Shown here one piece after another: positions 1-8,046 of a stretch of 64,000 nt of DNA. This DNA is from Cryobacterium zongtaii (GTDB lineage Bacteria > Actinomycetota > Actinomycetes > Actinomycetales > Microbacteriaceae), in contig NZ_PPXD01000027.1 in assembly GCF_002909375.1 (NCBI RefSeq), positions 1 to 64,000 of the forward strand. The letters are read 5' to 3'. The position numbers and the translations under genes were made by a program. The notes beneath the pieces were generated by a model. That model saw nothing but the letters and a program-made list of their open reading frames with translations. It made no database searches and was not told the origin of the DNA. Positions within the stretch are counted from its first letter, which is position 1. Each line of letters starts with the position of its first letter.

Positions 1-168
1 CCCGCCCACCACCTGCTGCTCCACAACCAGCACTGGCAGATCTTCGAAAACACCGGCCGCTACTGGCTCCGCCCACCCACAACCATCGACCCCGGCCAAA
101 CACTCATCGAGATGCCCGGCCGCACCCGGGACGGGCCGCCAAAAACAACAGCACCACCCAGGGCCTGA
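1..168 (+). CDS. HNH endonuclease, DUF222-type, C-terminal end (partial)
   Basis: The reading frame is open from base 1 and stops with TGA at 166-168, giving about 55 residues. It begins with LLLHNQHWQI and continues with GRYWLRPP, TIDPGQT and IEMP, followed by a polar tail. This pattern (histidine- and asparagine-rich zinc-finger end, then a YWL-PP-DP-QTPI-like stretch) is the usual C-terminus of the DUF222/HNH nuclease family, which is multi-copy in many actinobacteria (related to 13E12 repeat proteins). The catalytic HNH core lies outside the window. It converges on flgE with only about 20 bases between the stops. Family recognition is by eye from a short tail. Confidence 0.7.
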   Translation, partial: PAHHLLLHNQHWQIFENTGRYWLRPPTTIDPGQTLIEMPGRTRDGPPKTTAPPRA

Positions 169-190
169 TCAAGCCGGCACGTGCGCTGCG

Positions 191-1381
191 TTAGCGCTTG
201 AGGTTGGTGAGTTCCTGCAGTACCTCGTCGGAGGTGGTGATGATGCGGGCGTTCGCCTGGAAGCCGCGCTGGGCGACGATCAGGTTGGTGAACTCCTGCG
301 ACAGGTCGACATTCGACATTTCCAGGGCTCCCCCGGTGAGCGAGCCCAGCCCGGTGGAGCCGGGCGCGCCGAGTTCGGCGGTTCCGGAGTTGAAAGTGGC
401 CCGGTAGCCGTTCGAGCCGGTCTTCTCGAGCCCGCCAGGGTTGGTGAAAGTGGCGAGGGCGATCCGGCCCAGCGCCTTCTGCTCACCGTTGCTGAACAGA
501 CCGATTAGGGTGCCGTCCTTGCCGAACGTGTAGGACTCGAGCGAGCCGGGGGCGCTGCCGTCCTGCGACTTGACCCCCACAGTGCTGATACCGGCCAGGC
601 CGTTCAGCGCGCTGAGGTCCACGGTGATTCCGCCGGCGGCGGGGTCACCGATGACGAGTGAGCCGCCGGACGTCACGACGTTGCCGGTGAAGCCCAGCGT
701 GGTCGTTGCCGCAGTGCCGCCATCGGTACCCGAGACACCCCAACCGCTGCCCGTCGCAGCCTTGGTGAAGGTTAGGGAGACCGTTCGGGCAGCACCCGAG
801 GCGTCGTAGACCTTGATGTCTCGCAGCAGCTGCGTGCCTCCGACAGCATCAGAGGGCAAGGTGCCGCTCATCGCGACCAAACTCGTCGCCTTGCCCGGAA
901 CGACCGCGTTCAGCGGCAGGGACAGGTCCCCGACAGCGCCGCCCTCGTTGACCACGCCATCCACCGCGCCCCAGCCCTGCACGATCGCACCCGACGGGGT
1001 GACGAGGCGACCGGCGGAGTCGAAGTCGAAGGAGCCGGCCCTGGTGTAGATGGTCTCGCCGCCCTGCTGGGTGAGGAAGAACCCGTCGCCGGAGATGAGC
1101 ATGTCCGAGGCCTTGCCGGTAGCCTGCGACGACCCCTGCGCGAAGTTGGTGGCGATGCCGGCGACCTGCACACCGAGGCCCACCTGTGCCGGGTTGGTAC
1201 CGCCGGTCGTGGCGCCCGGGCCGCCGGCGCCCTGGGTGAGCTGCGAGAGGGTGTCCTGGAACTGGGTGGCCGAGCCCTTGAACGCCGTGGTGTTGACGTT
1301 GGCGATGTTGTTGCCGGTGACGTCGAGCATGGTCTGGTGGGCGCGAAGGCCGGAGATGCCGGAGTACAGGGAGCGAAGCAT
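191..1381 (-). CDS. flgE: flagellar hook protein FlgE
   Basis: FlgE subunits polymerise outside the cell into the hook that joins the rod to the filament. The 396-residue protein has the N-terminal rod/hook signature (LYSGISGLRAHQ, then GNNIANVNTTAFK) and the matching C-terminal helix (SNVDLSQEFTNLIVAQRGFQ). Between them is a Gly/Thr/Ser-rich variable domain. The ATG start follows GAAAGG at about 9 bases. It is the last gene of the minus-strand flagellar run, about 130 bases after flgD. No flgF or flgG is present in the window, so this protein could also be named FlgE/F/G; hook protein is preferred from its length and from flgD and fliK next door. Confidence 0.9.
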   Translation of the reverse strand: MLRSLYSGISGLRAHQTMLDVTGNNIANVNTTAFKGSATQFQDTLSQLTQGAGGPGATTGGTNPAQVGLGVQVAGIATNFAQGSSQATGKASDMLISGDGFFLTQQGGETIYTRAGSFDFDSAGRLVTPSGAIVQGWGAVDGVVNEGGAVGDLSLPLNAVVPGKATSLVAMSGTLPSDAVGGTQLLRDIKVYDASGAARTVSLTFTKAATGSGWGVSGTDGGTAATTTLGFTGNVVTSGGSLVIGDPAAGGITVDLSALNGLAGISTVGVKSQDGSAPGSLESYTFGKDGTLIGLFSNGEQKALGRIALATFTNPGGLEKTGSNGYRATFNSGTAELGAPGSTGLGSLTGGALEMSNVDLSQEFTNLIVAQRGFQANARIITTSDEVLQELTNLKR

Positions 1382-1512
1382 GAGTGCTGCCTTTCAGAAG
1401 GTGATGACGGAGTAGGGATGCGGCGACCCCGCCCGGTTTGCGGGAGTGTGTCGCGTTGGTGCAGATCGAGCTGGCGAGTGGCGGGCTCGCTGGGTGCGGG
1501 CGCGGAGCCGGA

Positions 1513-1959
1513 TCACCCGGTGGGGGCGGTCACCCCCGAGATCGCGTCGAGAGCCACGCTGGCCGTGCCGACGGTGACCTGGGGCACCGGGCCGGCGTAG
1601 GAGACCGCTGACGCGATGCCGGTGACGCTCGCGCCGGTGGCATCCGTGTAGGTGACGTCCTGTCCGACGAGAGCGGCTGCGGCCGTGCGCATCTGCAGCG
1701 AGAAGTTCTCGTCCGCGGTGGTGGACAGCGCGGTGAGTTTCTCCATCATGGCCAGCTGGGTGGTCTGGGAGATCATCTGGTTGGTGTCCATGGGCGAACT
1801 CGGATCCTGGTTGCGCAGCTGGGCCACCAGAAGCGACATGAAGGTCTCGGAATCGAGAGTCTGCTTGGGCGTGCGCGCCGGTGTCGTCGAGTACATGCTG
1901 GCTCCAGCGCTGGAGTCGGCTGCGGCGGTGGACACGGAGCCGACGGCGTCGACGGTCAT
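1513..1959 (-). CDS. flgD: flagellar hook-capping protein FlgD
   Basis: FlgD forms the temporary cap that lets hook subunits assemble. The 148-residue protein carries the diagnostic N-terminal stretch TFMSLLVAQLRNQDP followed by MDTNQMISQTTQLAMMEKL. It then has a short beta-rich tail (GQDVTYTDATG). It is shorter than the enterobacterial protein (over 220 residues) and seems to lack most of the C-terminal FnIII/tudor part, as is common for compact FlgD proteins. It sits between fliK and flgE, the usual hook gene group. The start has no strong ribosome binding site. Confidence 0.9.
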   Translation of the reverse strand: MTVDAVGSVSTAAADSSAGASMYSTTPARTPKQTLDSETFMSLLVAQLRNQDPSSPMDTNQMISQTTQLAMMEKLTALSTTADENFSLQMRTAAAALVGQDVTYTDATGASVTGIASAVSYAGPVPQVTVGTASVALDAISGVTAPTG

Positions 1960-2037
1960 GGGTTCTCGTTTCTGGGAGGCTGCGTGCGGTGAGCGGTGCG
2001 TGGTGAGGTACAGGGCAAAGGGGTGCCGGGCGGCGGG

Positions 2038-3819
2038 TCAGGCGAGAACATCGATACGTCCCCTGGTCTGGTCGGGTTGGGTCGGGTCCGCTAGCGGGTC
2101 CGCGGCGTCGGCGCCGATCGGCGGGGACCGCAGCCACTGGTCGGGTGCACCGGATTCCCGGCGGCGGTCCTGGGCTCCGCGCGGATCTCCGCCGAGCGCC
2201 GCGTTGCCCTGGCCGGGCTGGTCGGCGGCGGGGCGGTCCTGCCGGCCCGACGAGCCGGCATCGCCGGGCTGGCTGCGCGTGGAGACGTCGAGGCTCGCCG
2301 ACAGTGCGCCGCCGGCCAGGTCGCGGCGCAGGTCGGGCAGGATGAGCCGCAGGGCGTCCCGCGCGACGTCGGTGGGGGCGAAGAGCTCCAGACGGATGCC
2401 GGTGGCGCTGATCTGCGCCCGCACCAGGACCGGCCCGAGATCGTCGGGAGTGACGCTGATCGACATCGTGTGTTCACCGGGTCCGGCGGCCGCCAGGGTG
2501 AACAGCGGACGGGCCACCTGGCTCGCCAGCGGCGCCGGAACGGCAGGACCGGTAGAGGGCGGAAGCGCCGGGGCACCGGCGGTTGAGCCGTTGACGGGTA
2601 CCGCGGCCACCGGCCCGGAGGCGGCCGCCAGAGTGAGGCCGGCCGCTGGTGCCTCAGCGCCAGCGGGTTCGTCTGTAGCCGCACCGGGCGTCCGGGGCGA
2701 CCCCACGGCACCGGCGGCGCCGGCGGCAGTATCGGTCGCCGCAATCGCCGTCGCGCCAGCACCGGTGACTGCAGTCGCCGTCGCGGCAGGGCCGGTCGTT
2801 GCGGTGCCGGTCGCTGCAGTGCCGGTCGCGGCAGCCGCGGTGCCGGCAGAGGCGGTCGCGGCAGGGGCGGTCGCGTCGGTGGTTGTCGCGTCGGTGACTG
2901 TCGCGTCAGTGGTGGTCGGAGCAGTGTCGGTCGCTGCGGCCGCGGTCAACGAGGTCCCGTTCGCGGCAGGGGTGGTCTCGGCAATGATGGTCGCGGCAGC
3001 GGCGGTCGCGGCACTAGGGGTCGCGGCAGTGGCGGCCGTTGCGGGCGCGATCAACGCGGCCCCGTCCGCGGCGGTGCCGTTCGCGGCAGTTTCGTCCGCG
3101 GCAGTGCCGTTCGCCGCGGTGCCGATCGGGGCGATGCTGGTGTCGGTGCTCCCGGTAGTAGCGGGTGCTGCGTGCCCGGTGGCGGCGGTTCCCGCCGGCT
3201 GGCCCAAGGCCGGTGCCATCGGCGCAGCGGGGCCGGCTCCGGATCCGACACCGGCATCCCCCGCTCCGACCGGGGCGACGATGCCGGGGCCGATCGGGGT
3301 GGCGCCGGGATCGGCAGGTGAAGCCGACGCTTGGCTCATCCCGCCCGGCAGGGCTCCGGCCACGGCCGAACCTGATCCCGGCTGAGGTGACGCGACGATT
3401 GCGGAAGATACCGACGGCGACCCTGTGGGAAGGGACGCGGCAGGCGCAGACGCGAAGGGTTCGTCGTTGAGTTCAGCGTCGTCGCCAGGTTCAGTGTCGC
3501 TGGGTTCGGTGCGGCTCGCGGATGCGGTTGTGGTGGGTGAGGGCCGGGTGGGCACGGGCCTGCTGAGCGCGGTGCCACCGCTGGAAGGAACACCGCTACG
3601 GACAGCTCCCCCGGGCCCAGCACCGCCGGGGCCTGCAGAAGCTACGCGACGTGCCCCAACCGATCCGGCGCCGGATTCCGGACCGGACGCGGCACCGCGC
3701 AACGCTCCCGCGAACGCGTCGGCGCCGACGGCGGGATCCGGCTGGGAACCGCGGGACCCGCGACCGGGGGCGACCCCGGGCGCTCCCGGGGTCAGAGGGA
3801 ACTGCGTGGGCGCGGTCAC
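2038..3819 (-). CDS. fliK: flagellar hook-length control protein FliK
   Basis: FliK is a secreted ruler that measures the hook and switches export specificity. The 593-residue protein has a long Ala/Thr/Gly/Pro-rich, low-complexity N-terminal and middle region, expected for an extended ruler. It has a compact C-terminal Flg_hook domain starting near HTMSISVTPDDLGPV and followed by VRAQISATGIRLEL. Its ATG overlaps the stop of the upstream C40 peptidase gene by 4 bases. Identification rests on the C-terminal domain, composition and position. The middle region is built from degenerate repeats (separate entry). Confidence 0.85.
   Translation of the reverse strand: MTAPTQFPLTPGAPGVAPGRGSRGSQPDPAVGADAFAGALRGAASGPESGAGSVGARRVASAGPGGAGPGGAVRSGVPSSGGTALSRPVPTRPSPTTTASASRTEPSDTEPGDDAELNDEPFASAPAASLPTGSPSVSSAIVASPQPGSGSAVAGALPGGMSQASASPADPGATPIGPGIVAPVGAGDAGVGSGAGPAAPMAPALGQPAGTAATGHAAPATTGSTDTSIAPIGTAANGTAADETAANGTAADGAALIAPATAATAATPSAATAAAATIIAETTPAANGTSLTAAAATDTAPTTTDATVTDATTTDATAPAATASAGTAAAATGTAATGTATTGPAATATAVTGAGATAIAATDTAAGAAGAVGSPRTPGAATDEPAGAEAPAAGLTLAAASGPVAAVPVNGSTAGAPALPPSTGPAVPAPLASQVARPLFTLAAAGPGEHTMSISVTPDDLGPVLVRAQISATGIRLELFAPTDVARDALRLILPDLRRDLAGGALSASLDVSTRSQPGDAGSSGRQDRPAADQPGQGNAALGGDPRGAQDRRRESGAPDQWLRSPPIGADAADPLADPTQPDQTRGRIDVLA
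2740..3130 (-). repeat. degenerate short repeats in the fliK middle region
   Basis: Variations of GTCGCGGCAG/GTGCCGGTCGC recur dozens of times in this stretch and encode Ala-Thr-rich units such as ATDTA, TGTAATGTAT and NGTAADETAANGTAADGAA. The units are imperfect, so this is an expanded low-complexity segment rather than an exact tandem array. Boundaries are approximate. Slippage here would change FliK length and so perhaps hook length. Confidence 0.6.
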
Positions 3820-4529
3820 GAGAGCAATCCAGACAGGGACAGTGCCGAAGCGGACGAGGAGCCGGTGGACGCGCTGCCGTTGGACGCGGCGCCGTTGAAC
3901 ATCGACGCGAATGCCGCCGTGAGCAGGTCGGTGGAGCTCGATGCCACGCTGGCGGTGGCCGCCTGATCGGGGATCACCCGGCGGATGGTGGTGATCTCGG
4001 AATCGTCCATGTAGGCATCCACCTTGCTGACCGTGCGCCCCTCGTATGGCGCGTGGATCACCTGGTTGTTGCCGGCGTAGATCAGGATGTGGTCGCCGCC
4101 GCCGATGACGATGAGGTCACCGGGCTTGGCCTCGGCCAGCGACGCCACCTCGGTGCCGATGGTCATCTGCCCGGACACCAGACGGGGCACCTCGATGCCG
4201 AGGTCGGCGTAGACGCGTTGCACGAGACCCGAGCAGTCCATTCCGGTGCTGTCCTCGCCGCCGAAGACGTATGGCACGCCCAGGTACTTCTCGGCCGCCG
4301 CGACGACGCCGGCACCGGTCGCTCCCGAGCCGGCTGCGCCGGTGGTCGGGGCTGTCGTGCCGGTGGCCGCGGCGAGGGCATCGGCGAAGCTGGTCGCGGA
4401 GACTGACGACCCGGCCCCCCTGCCGGCCGTGACGCTCGTCGCTCCGGTACCGCCGGCGACAAGGTCGTTGAGCTGCACCAGCCTGGCCTGAATCTCGCCC
4501 ATCCGGCCGAGCGCTTCCACCATCGTCAT
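3816..4529 (-). CDS. NlpC/P60 (C40) peptidase in the flagellar operon
   Basis: This is a predicted cell-wall endopeptidase of 237 residues. The N-terminus (about 1-25) is a short helical segment and residues about 25-75 are a Gly/Ala/Thr linker. The C40 domain follows, with the catalytic Cys in GMDCSGLV, His in GGDHILIYAG and a third polar His in VIHAPYEG. No clear signal peptide is visible, so export through the flagellar apparatus or another route must be assumed. The chosen ATG (MTMVEALG) overlaps the fliJ stop as ATGA; longer in-frame starts upstream lie inside fliJ. It overlaps fliK by 4 bases. Position suggests that it opens peptidoglycan for the rod, the job of FlgJ muramidase elsewhere (inference). 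Confidence 0.85.
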   Translation of the reverse strand: MTMVEALGRMGEIQARLVQLNDLVAGGTGATSVTAGRGAGSSVSATSFADALAAATGTTAPTTGAAGSGATGAGVVAAAEKYLGVPYVFGGEDSTGMDCSGLVQRVYADLGIEVPRLVSGQMTIGTEVASLAEAKPGDLIVIGGGDHILIYAGNNQVIHAPYEGRTVSKVDAYMDDSEITTIRRVIPDQAATASVASSSTDLLTAAFASMFNGAASNGSASTGSSSASALSLSGLLS

Positions 4530-5005
4530 CGCTTCTCCCCCGTTGGTGCCCCGGTGCCCGACGAAGCGGTGCCGGCTCGTTCGTCGCCCAGCCGTCGGTG
4601 CCAGCCGGTCGACGCTATCTCGTCGATGATGGTCTGTTCGGCGTGCAGGCCTTCGGCCGCGGCCAAGTCGCCGTGGCGCCCCTCGAGCTTCTCCAGGCTC
4701 ACGGCGGCGGACTTCCTCGACTCGAATTCGCGTTGCGCGTCGACGACGCCCTGCTGGGCGACCGCGTCGAGGGCCGCGAGTTCGGCCAGCATGCTGCGGG
4801 AAGACGCCCGGGCGGCGGCGATCGCGTAAAGGGTGTCGGCGCCGGTGGCGCTGATCGGCAGGTGCTCCAGCGCGGCACGGGTCTCGTCGATGCGGGTCGC
4901 GGCGGCCCGTAGCCGTGCATTGGCGACGGCGAGGTCGCCCGCGGCCTGGTCCTGCTGCAGGTGGCGCAGGCGCAGCAGGCCGGCGAGAGAGAACTGGCGG
5001 GTCAT
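4526..5005 (-). CDS. fliJ: flagellar export protein FliJ-like
   Basis: FliJ is the coiled-coil stalk of the flagellar export ATPase. The 159-residue product starts MTRQFSLAGLLRLR and is almost wholly alpha-helical, with heptad-like Leu/Ala spacing across residues 10-130. This fits FliJ, although sequence conservation in this family is low. It lies directly after fliI with an ATGA overlap at both ends, the normal FliI-FliJ order. Identification rests mainly on context and helical character. Confidence 0.75.
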   Translation of the reverse strand: MTRQFSLAGLLRLRHLQQDQAAGDLAVANARLRAAATRIDETRAALEHLPISATGADTLYAIAAARASSRSMLAELAALDAVAQQGVVDAQREFESRKSAAVSLEKLEGRHGDLAAAEGLHAEQTIIDEIASTGWHRRLGDERAGTASSGTGAPTGEKR

Positions 5006-6360
5006 CGGGCACCGCCCAGCAGCCGGGCCAGCGCGGCGAGTCTGTCCCAGGCCTCGGCGGCCGGGGTGTGCTCGTCCATCCGCTGCTGCAGGAACGCGGT
5101 GATGGCGGCGTCGTGCTCCACGGCGGCGTCGACCAACGGGTTGGTGCCGCGGCGATAGGCGCCCACGTCGAGCAGGTCCTGAGCGGCGCGCCGGGCGGCG
5201 AGCACCGCCCGGAGAGTGCCGGCAACGGCGGCCTGCTCCGGCGTCGTCACCCGCGACGCCACCCTGGAGATCGAGGCGAGGGCGTCAACGGACGGAAAGT
5301 GGCCGAGCACGGCCAGTTTGCGGTCGAGCACCACGTGGCCGTCGAGGATGGAGCGGGCGGCATCGGCGATGGGTTCGTTGTGATCGTCGCCGTCGACGAG
5401 CACTGTGTAGATGCCGGTGATCGAGCCGGACTGGTCGGTGCCGGCCCGTTCGAGGAGGCGGGCGAGCAGCGAGAACGTCGACGGCGGGTAGCCGCGGGTG
5501 GCGGGCGGTTCGCCAACCGACAGGCCGATCTCGCGTTGGGCCATCGCCACCCGGGTGAGCGAGTCCATCATCAGCATGACGTCGGCGCCCCGGTCGCGGA
5601 ACGACTCGGCGATTCGGGTGGCGACGAACGCGGCCCGCAGGCGCATCATGGCCGGCTCGTCCGAGGTGGACACAACGACGATCGACCGGGCCAGACCCTC
5701 GGCACCGAGGTCGTCCTCGAGGAATTCGCGCACCTCGCGGCCGCGCTCGCCCACCAGAGCGATCACCGACACTTCGGCGTCGGTGCCGCGGGCGATCATC
5801 GACAGCAGCGACGACTTTCCCACGCCGGAACCGGCGAACAGGCCCATCCGCTGGCCCTTGCCCACGGTGGTGAGGGTGTCGAGCACCCGCACCCCCAGCT
5901 GCAACGGTGACTGGATGCGCGACCTTGCCATGGCGGACGGGCTGGCGTGGTCCAGGGGCACCCGCTGCGCAGCGACGAGTGGTCCCTTGCCGTCGATGGG
6001 ACGGCCGAGCCCGTCGATCACCCGGCCGAGCAGGCCCGAACCGGTGGGGACGAGAAAGCCCGTGCCGCCGCCGCCGCCGCGCACGGGGTCGCCGACCCGG
6101 ATGCCGGTGAGCCTGGCCAACGGCATGCAGCGCATGCCATCGGGGGTGGTGGCCACGACTTCGGCGTCAACGCCCCCGGCACCGGTGCCTGCCTGCGATC
6201 CGGGTCCGCCGATCACGACGAGGTCGCCGATGGCGTCGTTCAGCCCGCGCACGTCCACGCTCAGGCCCACGATCGACGAGACCACGCCCACCCGCTCCGG
6301 GCGGGCCGCCGCCAGGGCTCTGGCCAGGCGGTCGGTGCTGTCCGGCCTAGTGAGGGTCAT
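5002..6360 (-). CDS. fliI: flagellum-specific export ATPase FliI
   Basis: FliI is the hexameric, F1-beta-like ATPase that unloads chaperone-cargo complexes at the cytoplasmic face of the flagellar export gate. The 452-residue protein has Walker A (GLFAGSGVGKSSLL), Walker B (VMLMMDSLTR) and the following MAQREIGLSVGEPP and RGYPPSTFSLLARLLERAG blocks typical of type III secretion ATPases. The start MTLTRPDST at 6360 was chosen because its ATG overlaps the fliH stop; the frame stays open upstream but that part is antisense-like and overlaps fliH. It forms the usual H-I-J trio with its neighbours. Confidence 0.95.
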   Translation of the reverse strand: MTLTRPDSTDRLARALAAARPERVGVVSSIVGLSVDVRGLNDAIGDLVVIGGPGSQAGTGAGGVDAEVVATTPDGMRCMPLARLTGIRVGDPVRGGGGGTGFLVPTGSGLLGRVIDGLGRPIDGKGPLVAAQRVPLDHASPSAMARSRIQSPLQLGVRVLDTLTTVGKGQRMGLFAGSGVGKSSLLSMIARGTDAEVSVIALVGERGREVREFLEDDLGAEGLARSIVVVSTSDEPAMMRLRAAFVATRIAESFRDRGADVMLMMDSLTRVAMAQREIGLSVGEPPATRGYPPSTFSLLARLLERAGTDQSGSITGIYTVLVDGDDHNEPIADAARSILDGHVVLDRKLAVLGHFPSVDALASISRVASRVTTPEQAAVAGTLRAVLAARRAAQDLLDVGAYRRGTNPLVDAAVEHDAAITAFLQQRMDEHTPAAEAWDRLAALARLLGGAR

Positions 6361-7055
6361 GACACGCCTCCGGCCAACGCCGCCCTTGCCCGCTGCAGGG
6401 CACTGCCGATGCGGGCGTCGAGGTAGCCGTCGGGGAACTCGCTGACGGCGTCGCCGCGGGACAGGCTCGCATCCGCCACCAGGGTGACGCCAGACCCGGC
6501 CAGCGCGGAGCCGTCGAGTGCGGAGCCGTCGAGGGCAGCGAGGTCGTGCGGGTTCAGCCGCACAGTGTGACCGAGAGACCCCGCTGCCCCGTCGGCCCGG
6601 GTGCGAGCCAGCGCCGAGCGCACCGCGGTCGCCTCGTCGGCGAGAGCGTGGCCGATGATCGCCTCGGCCAGGTCGATGGCGGCGCCGAGCAGGGTGTCTT
6701 CGACGTCGTGGAGCACCGGCACGGTACGGGTCTCGAGCGCGCGGACCACGGCGTTGAGCACCTCCAACGTGCGGTCGCGCTGCCGGCCGGCGGCCTGCAT
6801 CAGCTCGGCATGCTCGGCCTCGAGCGTGGCCACCCGCGCGTCGACGGCCGCCGCCGCCGCCCGCAGTCCCTCGGCGTACCCGGCGGCGTGGCCTCTGGCC
6901 TGCCACTGGCGCTCGACCCTGGTGCGGTCGTCATCGCGTCCGATATTCCCCCCGGCGTCGGCGAGGGTGGGAAAGACCAGCGCCGAGAAGTCGGCATCCG
7001 GAACCCCAGCGCCGGTGCGTGCCGCGCTAAACAACGAAGTCATCCTCGTCGGCAC
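6357..7055 (-). CDS. fliH: flagellar assembly protein FliH
   Basis: FliH is the ATPase regulator and peripheral stalk that ties FliI to the C-ring. The product is about 232 residues, with a helical, Ala/Glu/Arg-rich centre (HAAGYAEGLRAAAAAVDAR, a FliH/AtpF-like segment) and a C-terminal globular part. The frame begins with GTG at 7055 inside the end of fliG; an ATG at 7043 (MTSLFSAART) is an equally possible start with GAGG directly before it. It overlaps fliI by 4 bases. Identification relies on position between fliG and fliI plus the helix pattern. Confidence 0.8.
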   Translation of the reverse strand: MPTRMTSLFSAARTGAGVPDADFSALVFPTLADAGGNIGRDDDRTRVERQWQARGHAAGYAEGLRAAAAAVDARVATLEAEHAELMQAAGRQRDRTLEVLNAVVRALETRTVPVLHDVEDTLLGAAIDLAEAIIGHALADEATAVRSALARTRADGAAGSLGHTVRLNPHDLAALDGSALDGSALAGSGVTLVADASLSRGDAVSEFPDGYLDARIGSALQRARAALAGGVS

Positions 7056-8046
7056 GCTGCACGGTGATCGCGCCCTGCGCGGCCAGGTCGCGGATCGACC
7101 GCACGATGGTGGCGCGGGCCTCTTCCACCTGCGAGACCCGCACCGGTCCGAGGCCGGTGACCTCGTCGTTGAGGATCTCGCGGTTCCGCTCGGAGAGGTT
7201 GCGCTGGATGATGTCGACGACCAGCTCGGTGGACCCCTTCATGGCCACGGCCAGCACGGCGGCGTCGATGCCGCGCAGCACCAGCTGCACATCGCGGTTT
7301 TCCAGCTTGATGATGTCGGCGAAGGTGAGCATGCGGGAGCGCACCTCTTCGGCGAGCACCGGGTCGCGTTCATCCAGCGCCTCGAGCAGGGCCCGTTCGG
7401 TGTTGATGTCGGCGCGGTTGATGATCTCCACCAGCGGTTGCACACCGCCGACGACCTCGGCGGAGTCCCGCGACGCGGCGACGGCTCCGATGCGTTTCTT
7501 GAGGATGTCGGTGACCACCCGCACGGCCTCCGGCGTGGCCGGCCCTGTGGAGGCGATGCACTGGGCGACATCGGTGCGTACCGGGCCGTCCAGCCCGGAG
7601 AGGATCGCGGAGGCGTGTTCCGGACGCAGGTGGGCGAGCACCAGGGCGATGGTCTGCGGCAGTTCGCCGTCGAGAAGCGCGAGCACCTGCATCGAGTCGA
7701 CGGTGTCGAGGAACTCGAATGCCTTGCCGGCCATGGAGGTCGCCACCCGGCTCATCACGCCGGCCGCCCGCTCGGCGCCGAAAGACTTCTCCAGCAGTCC
7801 GACCGCGACGGCGTGACCGCCGCGCGGGTTGCGGGCGCCGATGGTGGTGAGTTCGTGGAACTCGGCTACGGCGCTGTCCATGACCGACGCGTCGACCCGG
7901 CGCAGCTGCACGATTTCGGCGATGATCTCGGCCGCCTCGACCTCGGAGAACTGCTTCATCACCTCTGACGCGCGTTGCTGGTCCATGGTCATCAGGACCA
8001 CGGCCACCTTCTGGGTGCCGGTCAGGCCGGTCTTGGCGTCCATCAT
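7027..8046 (-). CDS. fliG: flagellar motor switch protein FliG
   Basis: FliG is the C-ring protein that meets the stator and generates torque. The 339-residue protein shows the N-terminal segment TGTQKVAVVLMTMDQQRA, the middle-domain EHASAILSGLDGPVR (EHPQ-like) motif, and the C-terminal torque helix with alternating charges (MLTFADIIKLENRDVQLVLR). The ATG overlaps the fliF stop as ATGATG. fliM and fliN, its C-ring partners, are not in the window. Confidence 0.95.
   Translation of the reverse strand: MMDAKTGLTGTQKVAVVLMTMDQQRASEVMKQFSEVEAAEIIAEIVQLRRVDASVMDSAVAEFHELTTIGARNPRGGHAVAVGLLEKSFGAERAAGVMSRVATSMAGKAFEFLDTVDSMQVLALLDGELPQTIALVLAHLRPEHASAILSGLDGPVRTDVAQCIASTGPATPEAVRVVTDILKKRIGAVAASRDSAEVVGGVQPLVEIINRADINTERALLEALDERDPVLAEEVRSRMLTFADIIKLENRDVQLVLRGIDAAVLAVAMKGSTELVVDIIQRNLSERNREILNDEVTGLGPVRVSQVEEARATIVRSIRDLAAQGAITVQRADEDDFVV

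Noticed and set aside
6361..6906. N-terminal extension of FliI by about 180 codons
   Set aside because: Lies within fliH in another frame; Arg-rich nonsense composition, and the FliI start overlapping the fliH stop matches the family.
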